Made by a program: the position numbers and the translations under genes. From positions 1 through 64,000 of the forward strand of contig JAYUUS010000146.1 of assembly GCA_043754435.1 (NCBI GenBank): a stretch of 64,000 nt of DNA, read 5' to 3'. The DNA is from JANNYA01 sp043754435 (GTDB taxonomy: Bacteria > Pseudomonadota > Gammaproteobacteria > Xanthomonadales > SZUA-5). Positions 26,504 to 35,163 of the stretch are shown one piece after another. Numbering within the stretch: the stretch's first letter is position 1; every line of letters begins with the position of its first letter. Below the pieces are notes generated by a model. The model saw only the letters and a program-made list of their open reading frames with translations. It was not told the DNA's origin and did not search any database.

Positions 26504-28033
26504 ATGGGTACCGTTGGTTCGATTGGTTCAGTAAATTTTTTAGGTCAAACTGTAGGCACCTTAGCGGTCGCAGTATCACTTGCATTGCTAAGCATAGGGT
26601 CATCCTCGGGCGTTGAAGCTGCGCAATATCAGCCCGTGCAAACCCGCACGACGGCAAGCTCACAGCAGCGCTACGTCAGCCGTACCACCCGAAGCGTTGC
26701 CATTCCGGTGCGCAATCAGCGCATTTATTCGGCGCCTCGCGGTGCCACTTTATTGCGCAGCCGTTATTGGGATCCACGCACTCGTTGGATGGTCGATTCG
26801 CGTACGCATTCAAGCTATTCCGTGCTCAGCAACGGCGAAGTTTGGTTCTTAGAGCCCTCCAGCGGCTGGGCTTACACAGTGGATCGTTACGGCCGTGTTT
26901 ACGGTGCTGATCCTCGCCGTAACTCAATTTACGCGTTCAGCAGCTTAAATTCTTGGCGCGGCGATTTGTTTTACTTCTTTGACTTTTTCTCGCCTTATGA
27001 TGGCTATTACACGGTGCGCGACTACGACTGGTTTTACTCCAGCTATTACGGTCGACGTACGGCGCTGTTTGATTACGGCTATGCCTATAACTCGATGTGG
27101 GATGATTTCGACGATTTCTGGGGATCAAACCGATTCTATCGCTCGATCAATTTCCGCTACTACGAGCCGCAATACATTCGCTACGGTTCGGGCTGGAATA
27201 GTGACTATTACCGTTCTGGATTGCCCGCAGTCTATATTGCACCGTGTTATTCCTACACAGTGGTTAACAACATAGTGATCGTCAATAACAACTATTACAC
27301 CAACAATAATATTGTAAACAACGGTGGCGGGGGCTTGCCCACTGCTCAACAAGCAGCTGTGCAACTATCGCAACAAGTTGCTGCGCCCGCCGTGTTCGCA
27401 GGCAATGAAATCAGCACGCAGCAAATTGCGGATGCAGGTATCACGGCACCCGTAGAAATGGTCAAGGAAGTCCCCGTTCAAGAAATGTTGCCAGTCGCCG
27501 CAAACGAACCGGTATTTGAGGTGCCCGGCTTGCCTCAGCCAACGCCAGGGGAAGCAATTACGCCAGTGGAGGCCCAACCCGTAGCACAGCAACCTGTTGA
27601 TAGCTCAGTTGAAAAAACCCCCGGCTTTTCCGAGCCGGTATCGGGGAGTCTCGATCCGGTGCAACCAATAGAGCCGATCGCCTCTGAAAACGAAGCGCAA
27701 AAAGAAGTGCAGCCGCTATATGCAGAGCCTGTAAATCAGGAAATACAGCCTACATATCAAGAGCCATATCAAGATCAAAAGGAGCCTAGCTACGAGCAAC
27801 CTGCGTATCAGGAGCAGGCACGCGAAGAGCAGCCTGCTTACGAAGCGCCGCAGGAGCAGCAGCGTGACGAGCAACCTGCTTATGAAGCGCCGCAGGAGCA
27901 AAGCTATGAGCAGCCTGCTTATGAAGCGCCGCAAGAGCAGCGCAACACGCAGCCGAGCAACGAGGAATCGCAGGACGAAAGTGATGCGCAACCAAGTTAT
28001 GAACTGCAACCCCAAGAGCCGCCACGCAATTAA
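26504..28033 (+). CDS. Exported aromatic-rich, Q/P/E-repeat protein of unknown function
   Basis: No known family recognised. The 509-aa product has an N-terminal signal-like hydrophobic segment (VGTLAVAVSLALLSIGSS), a basic region, then about residues 85-260 packed with Tyr, Phe, Trp, Asp and Arg (for example YDWFYSSYYGRRTALFDYGY and WDDFDDFWGSNRFYRS), an Asn-rich stretch (VVNNIVIVNNNYYTNNNIVN), a Gly run, and a long acidic Q/P/E tail with three copies of EQPAYEAPQEQ. Only one cysteine is visible. AAGGAAG lies 7-8 nt before the ATG, and a terminator follows, so it is a single transcription unit or the end of the alr unit. A surface or envelope structural role is a guess. Confidence 0.85.
   Translation: MGTVGSIGSVNFLGQTVGTLAVAVSLALLSIGSSSGVEAAQYQPVQTRTTASSQQRYVSRTTRSVAIPVRNQRIYSAPRGATLLRSRYWDPRTRWMVDSRTHSSYSVLSNGEVWFLEPSSGWAYTVDRYGRVYGADPRRNSIYAFSSLNSWRGDLFYFFDFFSPYDGYYTVRDYDWFYSSYYGRRTALFDYGYAYNSMWDDFDDFWGSNRFYRSINFRYYEPQYIRYGSGWNSDYYRSGLPAVYIAPCYSYTVVNNIVIVNNNYYTNNNIVNNGGGGLPTAQQAAVQLSQQVAAPAVFAGNEISTQQIADAGITAPVEMVKEVPVQEMLPVAANEPVFEVPGLPQPTPGEAITPVEAQPVAQQPVDSSVEKTPGFSEPVSGSLDPVQPIEPIASENEAQKEVQPLYAEPVNQEIQPTYQEPYQDQKEPSYEQPAYQEQAREEQPAYEAPQEQQRDEQPAYEAPQEQSYEQPAYEAPQEQRNTQPSNEESQDESDAQPSYELQPQEPPRN
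27827..27940 (+). repeat. Three 33-nt coding repeats (EQPAYEAPQEQ)
   Basis: Near-identical 33-nt units at 27827-27859, 27869-27901 and 27908-27940 encode EQPAYEAPQEQ each time, with a fourth, more diverged relative (YEQPAYQEQ) just upstream. Unequal spacers (9 and 6 nt) keep the frame. Confidence 0.9.
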
Positions 28034-28082
28034 TTGGCAAGGCCTTTAAGATATTTAGGCTGTTTTAGCTCAGTAAAATCAT

Positions 28083-28120
28083 GCAAACCCTGCGAGTAAT
28101 CGCGGGGTTTGCTGTTTTTT
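28083..28120 (+). terminator. Rho-independent terminator
   Basis: GCAAACCCTGCG (28083-28094) pairs with CGCGGGGTTTGC (28101-28112) with one T-G wobble, followed by TGTTTTTT. It ends the transcript of the aromatic-rich protein gene, upstream of gcvH. Confidence 0.88.
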
Positions 28121-28172
28121 GGCGTGCGCCCTAGGTACACTGCGCACCCCTGAACCCAGAAGTGATGAGTCT

Positions 28173-28556
28173 ATGAGCGACGTAAACGCCAACCTGCGCT
28201 ATCTCAAGTCACATGAGTGGGCCAGATTAGAGTCGGACGGCAGTGTCACAATAGGCATTTCTGAACATGCGCAAGAAGCGTTGGGTGAGTTAGTTTTTGT
28301 TGAACTGCCGGCGGTTGGCAAAGTTTTAGCAGCGGGTACGGCGGCAGCTGTGGTAGAAAGTGTCAAAGCGGCGAGTGACGTCTACTCACCTATTGCTGGC
28401 ACCGTAATTGCCGTGAACGCATCCTTGAGCGATGCACCGGAAACAATCAACTCTGATTGCTATGGCAAGGGGTGGATGTTCAAACTGCAACCCGAAGGCA
28501 GTGATCCATTAGCTAGATTAATGGATGCAGCAACGTACGCCGCTGCAATCGCTTAA
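28173..28556 (+). CDS. gcvH: Glycine cleavage system H protein
   Basis: Lipoyl carrier protein that shuttles the aminomethyl group between the P, T and L proteins of glycine cleavage. The lipoyl lysine is in VVESVKAASD (near residue 65), inside the usual YSPIAGTVIAVN context. I chose ATG 28173 (MSDVNANLRYLKSHEWARLE), the family start; the frame runs upstream to 28119 without support. Length 127 aa is normal. gcvT and gcvP are not adjacent, so the gene stands alone between two terminators. Confidence 0.95.
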   Translation: MSDVNANLRYLKSHEWARLESDGSVTIGISEHAQEALGELVFVELPAVGKVLAAGTAAAVVESVKAASDVYSPIAGTVIAVNASLSDAPETINSDCYGKGWMFKLQPEGSDPLARLMDAATYAAAIA

Positions 28557-28766
28557 GACGCATCGCTGAAGAAGTTTAGATTTAAACATCGCTACCAAAA
28601 CTTTATTTTATTGATCTGCTAATTCGCTAGCCGCACGACGCTAAGCCAAGTAAGATTAGAGTCGATGCTCGCGTTTTGGAATACCTGAATTTTTTTACCC
28701 CTATTTTTTCCAGACGCATTTTTTTCAAACATATTCTAAATTGAACCGTACAAGGATTTCCGCTCA

Positions 28767-29810
28767 ATGCGTTCTTTGATTGAACTTCTCATAGCGTTGG
28801 CTATCTCTGCCCTCTTTTTTGTGTGCTTAGGTTTTGCGTTGCCCAGTAAAGGCATAATCGAGCGGCATATCGAAATTGAGCGTCCCGCGATCCACGTCTA
28901 TGACATGGTCAATTCGACGCGACGTTTTTCCGCTTGGCAACCCTGGACTTACAAAGACCCGGATGCTGCAATTGAGTTTTCCGAGCTACAGGATGGCGAA
29001 GGTTCAAAAGCCTACTGGACGTCAGCCGTTTTAGGAAATGGTTCACAAGAAATCATGGCGGGCGGTGAGCCGGAAAAGCTTGTCAGGCTAAAAATGGATC
29101 TGGGCAAGCGTAAAGGCATAAGCACTATTAAAATCGAACCTATGGCTGTAGGTGTCAAAGTGTCCATGGCTTTCGAGACTGAATTCAATGGCCTATTGGA
29201 GCGATATAAGGGGCTCTACTTAGATTCAGAGCAAGGCGATAAACTCAATTTAGGTCTAGCGAGTTTGAAGGCGACGTTAGAAAACTCCCCCTATGCTGCA
29301 GATTATGCGGAAGCAGCCGTTGAAGAAAAGGTCGTGCTTCCTACGCCCGCATTGCAGTTGACCAGCACCGCAAAGGGTTATTCCACGCAGCCGTTGAATG
29401 TTCCACGTGATCGTCAAGTTGCGTTTGAGACCATTGAAAAGGTCATTACCGCAAATAAGTTGACTGCTCAAACGCCACAGTTCGTGGAAATCTCGCGCGA
29501 CCCAGTGAATTATATCGTCGTGTTTGAAACCACTATCCCGGTCGACAAAATCGATGGCATCAAGCTTTCTGATGACGTCAAAGCAATTACCACTGCCGGC
29601 GGAAAGTATTTGGTGGCAAAGCACTTAGGCATTCGCGATAACTGGCATTTACCTGGGCAAACCAAAGACAAAATTTTAGCTTATGCAGCCGTACATGATG
29701 TGCGTTTGTCACCTTTGGAAAGTGGCCGTCATATCTATGCTGAGTATTTAAGCCCAGCTGGCACGCCCGAAGCGCAGTTTGAAACCAACGTTTACGTGCC
29801 CACCGAATAG
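28767..29810 (+). CDS. Membrane-anchored SRPBCC domain plus GyrI-like effector-binding domain protein
   Basis: A 347-aa protein with an N-terminal hydrophobic helix (LIELLIALAISALFFVCLGF), a START/SRPBCC-type domain (about residues 30-160, IERHIEIERPAIHVYDMVNS and FSAWQPWTYKD) and a C-terminal GyrI/AraC effector-binding-like domain (about 200-345, GKYLVAKHLGIRD). Both folds bind small hydrophobic ligands; no reaction can be assigned. It is monocistronic: about 210 nt of A/T-rich DNA upstream and a terminator downstream. Confidence 0.7.
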   Translation: MRSLIELLIALAISALFFVCLGFALPSKGIIERHIEIERPAIHVYDMVNSTRRFSAWQPWTYKDPDAAIEFSELQDGEGSKAYWTSAVLGNGSQEIMAGGEPEKLVRLKMDLGKRKGISTIKIEPMAVGVKVSMAFETEFNGLLERYKGLYLDSEQGDKLNLGLASLKATLENSPYAADYAEAAVEEKVVLPTPALQLTSTAKGYSTQPLNVPRDRQVAFETIEKVITANKLTAQTPQFVEISRDPVNYIVVFETTIPVDKIDGIKLSDDVKAITTAGGKYLVAKHLGIRDNWHLPGQTKDKILAYAAVHDVRLSPLESGRHIYAEYLSPAGTPEAQFETNVYVPTE

Positions 29811-29835
29811 TTTTTACGGTCAGCACCAATCTGAG

Positions 29836-29865
29836 AGCGGCGTCTTCGGACGCCGCTTTTTTTTC
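29836..29865 (+). terminator. Rho-independent terminator with UUCG tetraloop
   Basis: AGCGGCGTC, loop TTCG, GACGCCGCT, then a run of eight T. It closes the SRPBCC-GyrI gene just before kbl. Confidence 0.95.
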
Positions 29866-29910
29866 ATTAGTCGTATCGTGGTAAACTATGTGCATGAATG
29901 AGTCTAGCCT

Positions 29911-31104
29911 ATGAATTTTTCTGATCGTATTGACGCCGAGCTTGCAGAAATTGACGGTGCTGGTTTGTTCAAGCGCGAGCGCATCATCGTTTCAAGCCAA
30001 GCAACGGAAATTACTCTTAGCGATGGCACGCAGGTATTAAACTTTTGCGCGAATAATTACCTCGGCCTCAGTGACAACTCAGAAGTCATTCAGGCTGCCA
30101 AGGATGCGTTGGATAGTCATGGCTTCGGCATGGCCTCGGTGCGGTTTATTTGTGGCACCCAGGATTTGCATAAGCAGCTAGAAACAGCGATTGCGGATTA
30201 TTTTGGTACTGAAGATACGATTTTGTATGCGGCGTGCTTTGATGCTAATGGCGGCCTTTTTGAGCCGCTGCTAAATGAGCAAGACGCGGTTATTTCTGAT
30301 GCTCTGAACCACGCCTCAATTATTGATGGCGTGCGTTTGTGCAAAGCACAGCGATTTCGGTACGCGAATTGTGATATGGCGGATCTGGAAGCGCAGTTGA
30401 TTGCGGCACAAGGCTGTCGAACCCGGTTAATCACCACCGACGGTTCATTCAGCATGGATGGCTCCATTGCACCGTTAGATCAAATTACCCGCCTTGCCAA
30501 AAAATATGATGTGCTGGTGCATATAGATGAATGTCATGCCACCGGGTTTTTGGGCGCTAGCGGACGCGGAAGCGCTGAATTTCATGGTGTGCACGATCAA
30601 ATCGATATTTTCACAGGCACCCTTGGAAAAGCCTTGGGGGGCGCACTCGGGGGTTTCACCACCGGCCGTAAGAATGTGATTGAATTGCTACGACAACGTT
30701 CCCGACCGTATCTTTTTTCGAATTCTTTGCCGCCTGCTGTGGTGGCAGCGAGCTTAAAAGTGTTTGAGCTGCTAAGTAATGATGAATTCGGCGGACAAGC
30801 ACGTCAGCGCATTACCGAAAACACCGCCTATTTTCGCACGGCGATGACCGCTGCAGGCTTCGATCTTAAACCGGGCGTGCATCCAATCACGCCGGTGATG
30901 CTGTATGACGCAAAACTCGCCCAACAATTCGCTGGCGAACTTCTCAAAGAAGGGATTTATGTCATCGGCTTTTTCTTCCCCGTTGTTGCCAAAGGCCAAG
31001 CGCGCATCCGCGTGCAAATCTCGGCGGCGCACTCGATTTCGCAACTTGAGCGTGCGGTCAGCGCGTTCGTGCGGGTTGGAAAACGGCTTAAAGTTTTACC
31101 TTAA
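29911..31104 (+). CDS. kbl: 2-amino-3-ketobutyrate coenzyme A ligase (glycine C-acetyltransferase)
   Basis: PLP enzyme of the alpha-oxoamine synthase family that splits 2-amino-3-oxobutyrate with CoA to glycine and acetyl-CoA in threonine breakdown. The cofactor lysine is in FTGTLGKALGGALGG, with HIDECHATGFLG and the CANNYLGLSD start region. Length 397 aa is typical of Kbl. The usual partner tdh (threonine dehydrogenase) is absent; an OsmC gene follows after 16 nt. Other alpha-oxoamine synthases (BioF, SPT) are possible, but the length and the motifs fit Kbl best. Confidence 0.92.
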   Translation: MNFSDRIDAELAEIDGAGLFKRERIIVSSQATEITLSDGTQVLNFCANNYLGLSDNSEVIQAAKDALDSHGFGMASVRFICGTQDLHKQLETAIADYFGTEDTILYAACFDANGGLFEPLLNEQDAVISDALNHASIIDGVRLCKAQRFRYANCDMADLEAQLIAAQGCRTRLITTDGSFSMDGSIAPLDQITRLAKKYDVLVHIDECHATGFLGASGRGSAEFHGVHDQIDIFTGTLGKALGGALGGFTTGRKNVIELLRQRSRPYLFSNSLPPAVVAASLKVFELLSNDEFGGQARQRITENTAYFRTAMTAAGFDLKPGVHPITPVMLYDAKLAQQFAGELLKEGIYVIGFFFPVVAKGQARIRVQISAAHSISQLERAVSAFVRVGKRLKVLP

Positions 31105-31120
31105 CGTCATTAAAAATATC

Positions 31121-31594
31121 ATGTCAGAGCACTCAGCTTCTATCCGCTGGACGAATACCGGTGGCGACTTCTTGCAAAAAGAATACAGCCGTGATCATTC
31201 GATAGAATTTCCAAACGGTCGCAAAATCGAAGGATCTGCAGCGGCGGCTTACGGTGGTAATCCGGCGAATTTGGATCCCGAAGCCGCATTCACCGCATCG
31301 CTATCGTCTTGTCACATGTTGACCTTTCTAGCGATCTGCTCGGTTAGGGGCTTTATCGTTGAAAGCTATGATGATGATGCGGTCGGCTATCTAGATAAAA
31401 ATCTTGAGGGCAAAGTTTGTATGACGCGCGTTGTACTGCGCCCACTCGTGCAGTTTTTTGCAGGCTCCGAAGCGGGCGTGCCGGATAGTGAACAACTGGC
31501 GATGCTGCATGAACGCGCTCATCGCGCCTGCTTCATCTCCACTTCGGTAAAAACTAGCGTAGAAATTGAACCACGCGAACAGGGTGAAAACTGA
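31121..31594 (+). CDS. OsmC family peroxiredoxin-like protein
   Basis: A 157-aa OsmC/Ohr-fold protein, probably reducing organic or fatty-acid hydroperoxides. The two active cysteines are in SLSSCHMLTFLAI and HERAHRACFISTS, with the conserved GGNPANLDPEAAF approach. I chose ATG 31121 because it starts at the family N-terminus and lies just after kbl. Its stop overlaps the ATG of the desaturase gene (TGATG), so it is the first gene of the lipid-modification set, where a hydroperoxide reductase would make sense. Confidence 0.85.
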   Translation: MSEHSASIRWTNTGGDFLQKEYSRDHSIEFPNGRKIEGSAAAAYGGNPANLDPEAAFTASLSSCHMLTFLAICSVRGFIVESYDDDAVGYLDKNLEGKVCMTRVVLRPLVQFFAGSEAGVPDSEQLAMLHERAHRACFISTSVKTSVEIEPREQGEN

Positions 31595-32814
31595 TGTCAA
31601 ACAATCCTATGGTTACCAATTCCACTACCCCTTCACCCGAGCAGGTGCTCGCGCATGTGCAACAGGCTGTTGATGATGCTGTACATTCTGTTGAAAAGAG
31701 CGTTTCACAGGCGAAGGAAATGGTTGGCGACTCCTTTAACAGCGCCTGTGATCGAGCTTCAATGGCAAAAACACAGATTGGTGCCAGCATGGCCCAACTC
31801 ACTTCACAAATTTCCGCAAACTCCAAGCAAGGCCTGAGCAATACGGTTGACAGAACGCGCTCCGTTCGCCGCAGTTTGACTGTTGCATTCAAGCGTTGGT
31901 TTGATACGGCCGTTGATGAAGTGCCGGTTTCGATCACGGAAGACAAGATTGATTTAATCCGAACGCTGCCGTTTATTGGCGTGCATTTGATGTGTTTGGG
32001 AGTGTTTTTTGTCGGATTTAGCTGGGTTTCTGTCGGTGTTGCCGCACTGTTTTATGTGTTGCGTATGTTCGCGATCACCGGGTTTTATCACCGCTACTTT
32101 TCCCACAAGAGCTTTAAAACTTCCCGCGCTTTTCAGCTAGTGATGGGCCTATGGGGCGCATCTAGCGCGCAGCGTGGCCCGCTTTGGTGGGCCGCTAATC
32201 ACCGGCACCACCACAAAACCTCTGACCAGCCGCAAGATTTCCATTCGCCTGTGCAGCACGGGTTCTGGTGGAGTCACATGGGCTGGATCATGGGAAAAAG
32301 CGCTTTTCGTACCAATGAGGCGCAGATTCCCGACTTAGTTAAGTTCCCAGAGCTCAAACTACTGGATCGCTTTGATCTGATCATGCCTTTTGTGCTCGGT
32401 GGCTTCATGCTGGGCTTGGGGATTTTCCTTGAAAAATACGTACCAAGTCTTGGTACCAATGGCCCGCAGATGTTGATTTGGGGCTTTTTTGTGTCCACGG
32501 TGGCGCTGTTTCATGGCACGGTGACGATCAATTCGCTTTCCCATGTATGGGGTACTCGGCGCTACAAGACCAACGATGATTCCCGAAACAACTGGTTTTT
32601 AGCAATCATTACCTTAGGCGAGGGCTGGCACAATAATCACCACCATTATCCAGGCTCAGTGCGCCAGGGATTTTTTTGGTGGGAGTACGACTTAACCTTT
32701 TACGGCCTCAAGGTGCTGAGTTGGATGGGGCTGATTTGGGATTTGAAGAGCGTCCCGGAGAACTTCAAAAATGCGCATATTGCTGCGCGTGAAAAATCGA
32801 AGCTGGCCAAATAG
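31594..32814 (+). CDS. Acyl-CoA/acyl-lipid delta-9-type fatty acid desaturase with N-terminal extension
   Basis: Integral-membrane di-iron desaturase introducing a double bond into a saturated acyl chain. The three histidine boxes are in GFYHRYFSHKSF, AANHRHHHKTSD and EGWHNNHHHYPGS, and the hydrophobic segments flank them as usual. Unlike typical bacterial members of about 300 aa, this one has about 105 extra N-terminal residues of amphipathic helix (VLAHVQQAVDDAVHSVEKS, TSQISANSKQGLSNTV). The start is coupled to osmC. Electron donor genes (ferredoxin, cytochrome b5) are not adjacent. Confidence 0.92.
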   Translation: MSNNPMVTNSTTPSPEQVLAHVQQAVDDAVHSVEKSVSQAKEMVGDSFNSACDRASMAKTQIGASMAQLTSQISANSKQGLSNTVDRTRSVRRSLTVAFKRWFDTAVDEVPVSITEDKIDLIRTLPFIGVHLMCLGVFFVGFSWVSVGVAALFYVLRMFAITGFYHRYFSHKSFKTSRAFQLVMGLWGASSAQRGPLWWAANHRHHHKTSDQPQDFHSPVQHGFWWSHMGWIMGKSAFRTNEAQIPDLVKFPELKLLDRFDLIMPFVLGGFMLGLGIFLEKYVPSLGTNGPQMLIWGFFVSTVALFHGTVTINSLSHVWGTRRYKTNDDSRNNWFLAIITLGEGWHNNHHHYPGSVRQGFFWWEYDLTFYGLKVLSWMGLIWDLKSVPENFKNAHIAAREKSKLAK

Positions 32815-32881
32815 TTGATCTTAAAGCCATCTGGTTTGGGCTTAAATCCTACATTAATATGCACTGGTATATTTAAACCCA

Positions 32882-34171
32882 ATGGCAAAAATAGCGGTTA
32901 TTGGCAGCGGCATTTCTGGGCTGGGCTGCGCCTATCTATTGCAGCGCCGCCACGAGGTTTCGGCATTTGAAGCCAACGACTACGCAGGTGGCCATACACA
33001 TACGCACAGCATCGCTGTGGGCACCCAGAGCTATCAGGTCGACACTGGCTTTATTGTGTTTAATCCGAATCACTACCCCAATTTCGTCCGCCTTTTGAGC
33101 GAGTTGGGTGTGGCGGATCAGCCGACACTGATGGGTTTTGGCGTGAAAAACGAACGCAGCGGTTTGGAATATAACGCCACCACAGTCAATCAGCTTTTTG
33201 CGCAGCGCAGTAACTTACTCAGCCCGCGTTTTTGGCAGCTTATCCGTGATTTAAAGCGATTTTATCGAACGCCACACCCATTATTGACAATGCCGGATCC
33301 TGGGCCAACGGTTGGCGAATATCTAAAGTCTGAAGGGTACAGCGAGATCTTCGCACAAGATCATTTGATCCCAATCGCCTCTGCACTGTGGTCATCCCCT
33401 GGCATTGGCATTGAAGCGTTTCCGGCGAAATATCTGGCGCAGTTTATGGCGAATCACCACATGCTCAATACCGACAGCACCCGCCCGCCCTGGCGCGTGG
33501 TGAAAGGTGGCTCGCAAAGCTACACCCGCGCGTTGTTGGCAAAATTGAAACAACCCGTTCGGTTAAACAGCCCGGTGCAGCAGGTGCAGCGTGATGCTAG
33601 TGGCGTAACGATTAAGGTCAATCAGGAAACTGAGCGTTTTGATCATGTGGTGTTCGCCTGCCACAGCGATCAAGCGCTCAAAATGCTGAGCGAACCCTCC
33701 AATGCGGAACGCGCAGTGCTGGGTGCGCTGCGTTTTCAGGCGAATGATGTGCTGCTGCATACCGACACCTCAATCATGCCCAAACGGCGCAAGGCCTGGG
33801 CCGCGTGGAATGCGCATATCGCTGCCGATGAAAATTCCAATCAGAAGTGCACGGTGACGTATTGGATGAATTTGTTGCAAAGCATTAATGCGCCGGTGGA
33901 GTTTTTGGTGAGCTTGAACTGTAATGACCGCATTGACCCCGCAAAAATCCTAAAGCGGCTGCGCTATGAACACCCGATTTACACGCATGAAACCGTGCAG
34001 GCACAAAAACGCCGCGCGGAAATTAACGGCGTCAACGCAAGTGCCCCGAATATACCGAACAGCTTAGGGCGCAGCTTTTATTGCGGTGCGTACTGGGGTT
34101 TTGGCTTTCACGAGGACGGCTTGCGCTCAGCGGTTGAAGTGGCTGAGATGCTAGATTCCGGCTGGGCTTAG
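32882..34171 (+). CDS. FAD-dependent amine-oxidase-like oxidoreductase (COG2907 type)
   Basis: A 429-aa flavoprotein with an N-terminal Rossmann dinucleotide motif (IAVIGSGISGLGCAYLL, then FEANDYAGGHTHT) and a C-terminal FAD-contact region (YCGAYWGFGFHEDGLRSA). Members of this group sit beside CFA-type methyltransferase and DUF1365 genes in many proteobacteria. They are thought to act on unsaturated or methylated acyl chains; the exact reaction is not settled from sequence. DUF1365 follows after 3 nt. Confidence 0.88.
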   Translation: MAKIAVIGSGISGLGCAYLLQRRHEVSAFEANDYAGGHTHTHSIAVGTQSYQVDTGFIVFNPNHYPNFVRLLSELGVADQPTLMGFGVKNERSGLEYNATTVNQLFAQRSNLLSPRFWQLIRDLKRFYRTPHPLLTMPDPGPTVGEYLKSEGYSEIFAQDHLIPIASALWSSPGIGIEAFPAKYLAQFMANHHMLNTDSTRPPWRVVKGGSQSYTRALLAKLKQPVRLNSPVQQVQRDASGVTIKVNQETERFDHVVFACHSDQALKMLSEPSNAERAVLGALRFQANDVLLHTDTSIMPKRRKAWAAWNAHIAADENSNQKCTVTYWMNLLQSINAPVEFLVSLNCNDRIDPAKILKRLRYEHPIYTHETVQAQKRRAEINGVNASAPNIPNSLGRSFYCGAYWGFGFHEDGLRSAVEVAEMLDSGWA

Positions 34172-34174
34172 CCG

Positions 34175-35005
34175 GTGTTAACAGGCGCTCAAGTAGCGCG
34201 GGTAAGCGCCAGTAAGGAAGATTCTGGCACGTTAAATTCGTGCCTGTATGTCGGCACTATCCGCCACCGCCGCTATTTCCCGGTGCCGCACGGATTTAAC
34301 TACGCGATCTATATGAGCTATTTGGATCTAGACGAGCTGGATCAAATCTATCGTGGCCGGTGGTTTTGGTCGAGCAATCGGCGCAACTTGGTGGAATATC
34401 GGCGTAGCGATTTTTTAGGCCCAGCGAATGTGCCACTGAAAACCGCTGTGTTGGATCGCGTTGAAGCCGCAACCGGCGAACGCCCAAACGGGCCCGTGCG
34501 CTTATTGGCGCATTTACGCTATTTCGGCTTAAGTTTTAATCCGGTTTGCTTCTACTATTGTTTTGAAGCTGATGGCGAAACGCTGCACAGTATTGTCGCG
34601 GAAATAACCAACACACCCTGGCGTGAACGCTTTGCCTATGTTTTGCCGGTGCGTACTGCGCGCCAGCACGGCAGCGTTTGGCGTTGGGAGTTCGACAAGA
34701 AGTTTCATGTGTCGCCGTTTTTACCGATGGGCCTAGGCTATGACTGGCGCTTTCAAAAACCCGATGCAAACCTTCGGGTGCATATGGACGTGCTTGCGCC
34801 GACTGACGATTCAGCCATTAAAACGTTAAGACAATTTGATACCACCCTAGTTTTAGGGCGCAAAGAATTGACCGGAGTGAATCTAGCCAGCGCGCTGTTG
34901 CGTTTCCCATTCATCACATTGGGCGTGCTCATAAAAATTTATTGGCACGCACTTTTGATACGTTGGAAAAAAAACCCGTTTTTCGATCACCCGAAATTGC
35001 CATAA
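34175..35005 (+). CDS. DUF1365 family protein
   Basis: Conserved protein of unknown function, 276 aa, with the family hallmarks LYVGTIRHRRYFPVPHGFNY, RLLAHLRYFGLSFNPVCFYY and KKFHVSPFLPM. It has no clear signal peptide; a hydrophobic stretch near the end (LLRFPFITLGVLIKIYWHALL) suggests membrane association. It is nearly always found between the FAD oxidoreductase and a CFA synthase, as here, which points to lipid modification. The GTG at 34175 is the only start that keeps the conserved N-terminus with space after the previous stop; it lacks a clear ribosome site, suggesting coupling. Confidence 0.88.
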   Translation: MLTGAQVARVSASKEDSGTLNSCLYVGTIRHRRYFPVPHGFNYAIYMSYLDLDELDQIYRGRWFWSSNRRNLVEYRRSDFLGPANVPLKTAVLDRVEAATGERPNGPVRLLAHLRYFGLSFNPVCFYYCFEADGETLHSIVAEITNTPWRERFAYVLPVRTARQHGSVWRWEFDKKFHVSPFLPMGLGYDWRFQKPDANLRVHMDVLAPTDDSAIKTLRQFDTTLVLGRKELTGVNLASALLRFPFITLGVLIKIYWHALLIRWKKNPFFDHPKLP

Positions 35006-35058
35006 AGCCTGTTACATATTTGCATCTGTCGATGTGTCGGTAATCTGTCAGTACTTTT

Positions 35059-35087
35059 TGTAAAACGGATGCGTTTTCTGTAAAACG
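35059..35087. promoter_or_regulatory. Candidate operator upstream of the CFA-type gene
   Basis: TGTAAAACG occurs at 35059-35067 and 35079-35087, exactly 20 bp apart (about two helical turns). Between them CGTTTT (35072-35077) makes an inverted copy with AAAACG (35062-35067). The arrangement, 77 nt before the cfa start, looks like a regulator site, but no known consensus was recognised. Confidence 0.4.
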
Positions 35088-35163
35088 AACCGAGTGATTT
35101 AAATATGTTTGAATATGCAAGCCACCCTCAACTGTACGCTCCATCCATTTTTAAACGCCACCC

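Noticed and set aside
27827..27940. Regular repeats considered as a CRISPR array
   Set aside because: The repeats are in frame, nearly without spacers, and encode a Q/P/E peptide.
28034..28172. Glycine riboswitch before gcvH
   Set aside because: The leader holds only the terminator of the previous gene; no tandem aptamer pattern is visible.
30905..31120. Upstream extension of the OsmC frame
   Set aside because: It overlaps the kbl coding region in another frame, and the family N-terminus begins at 31121.
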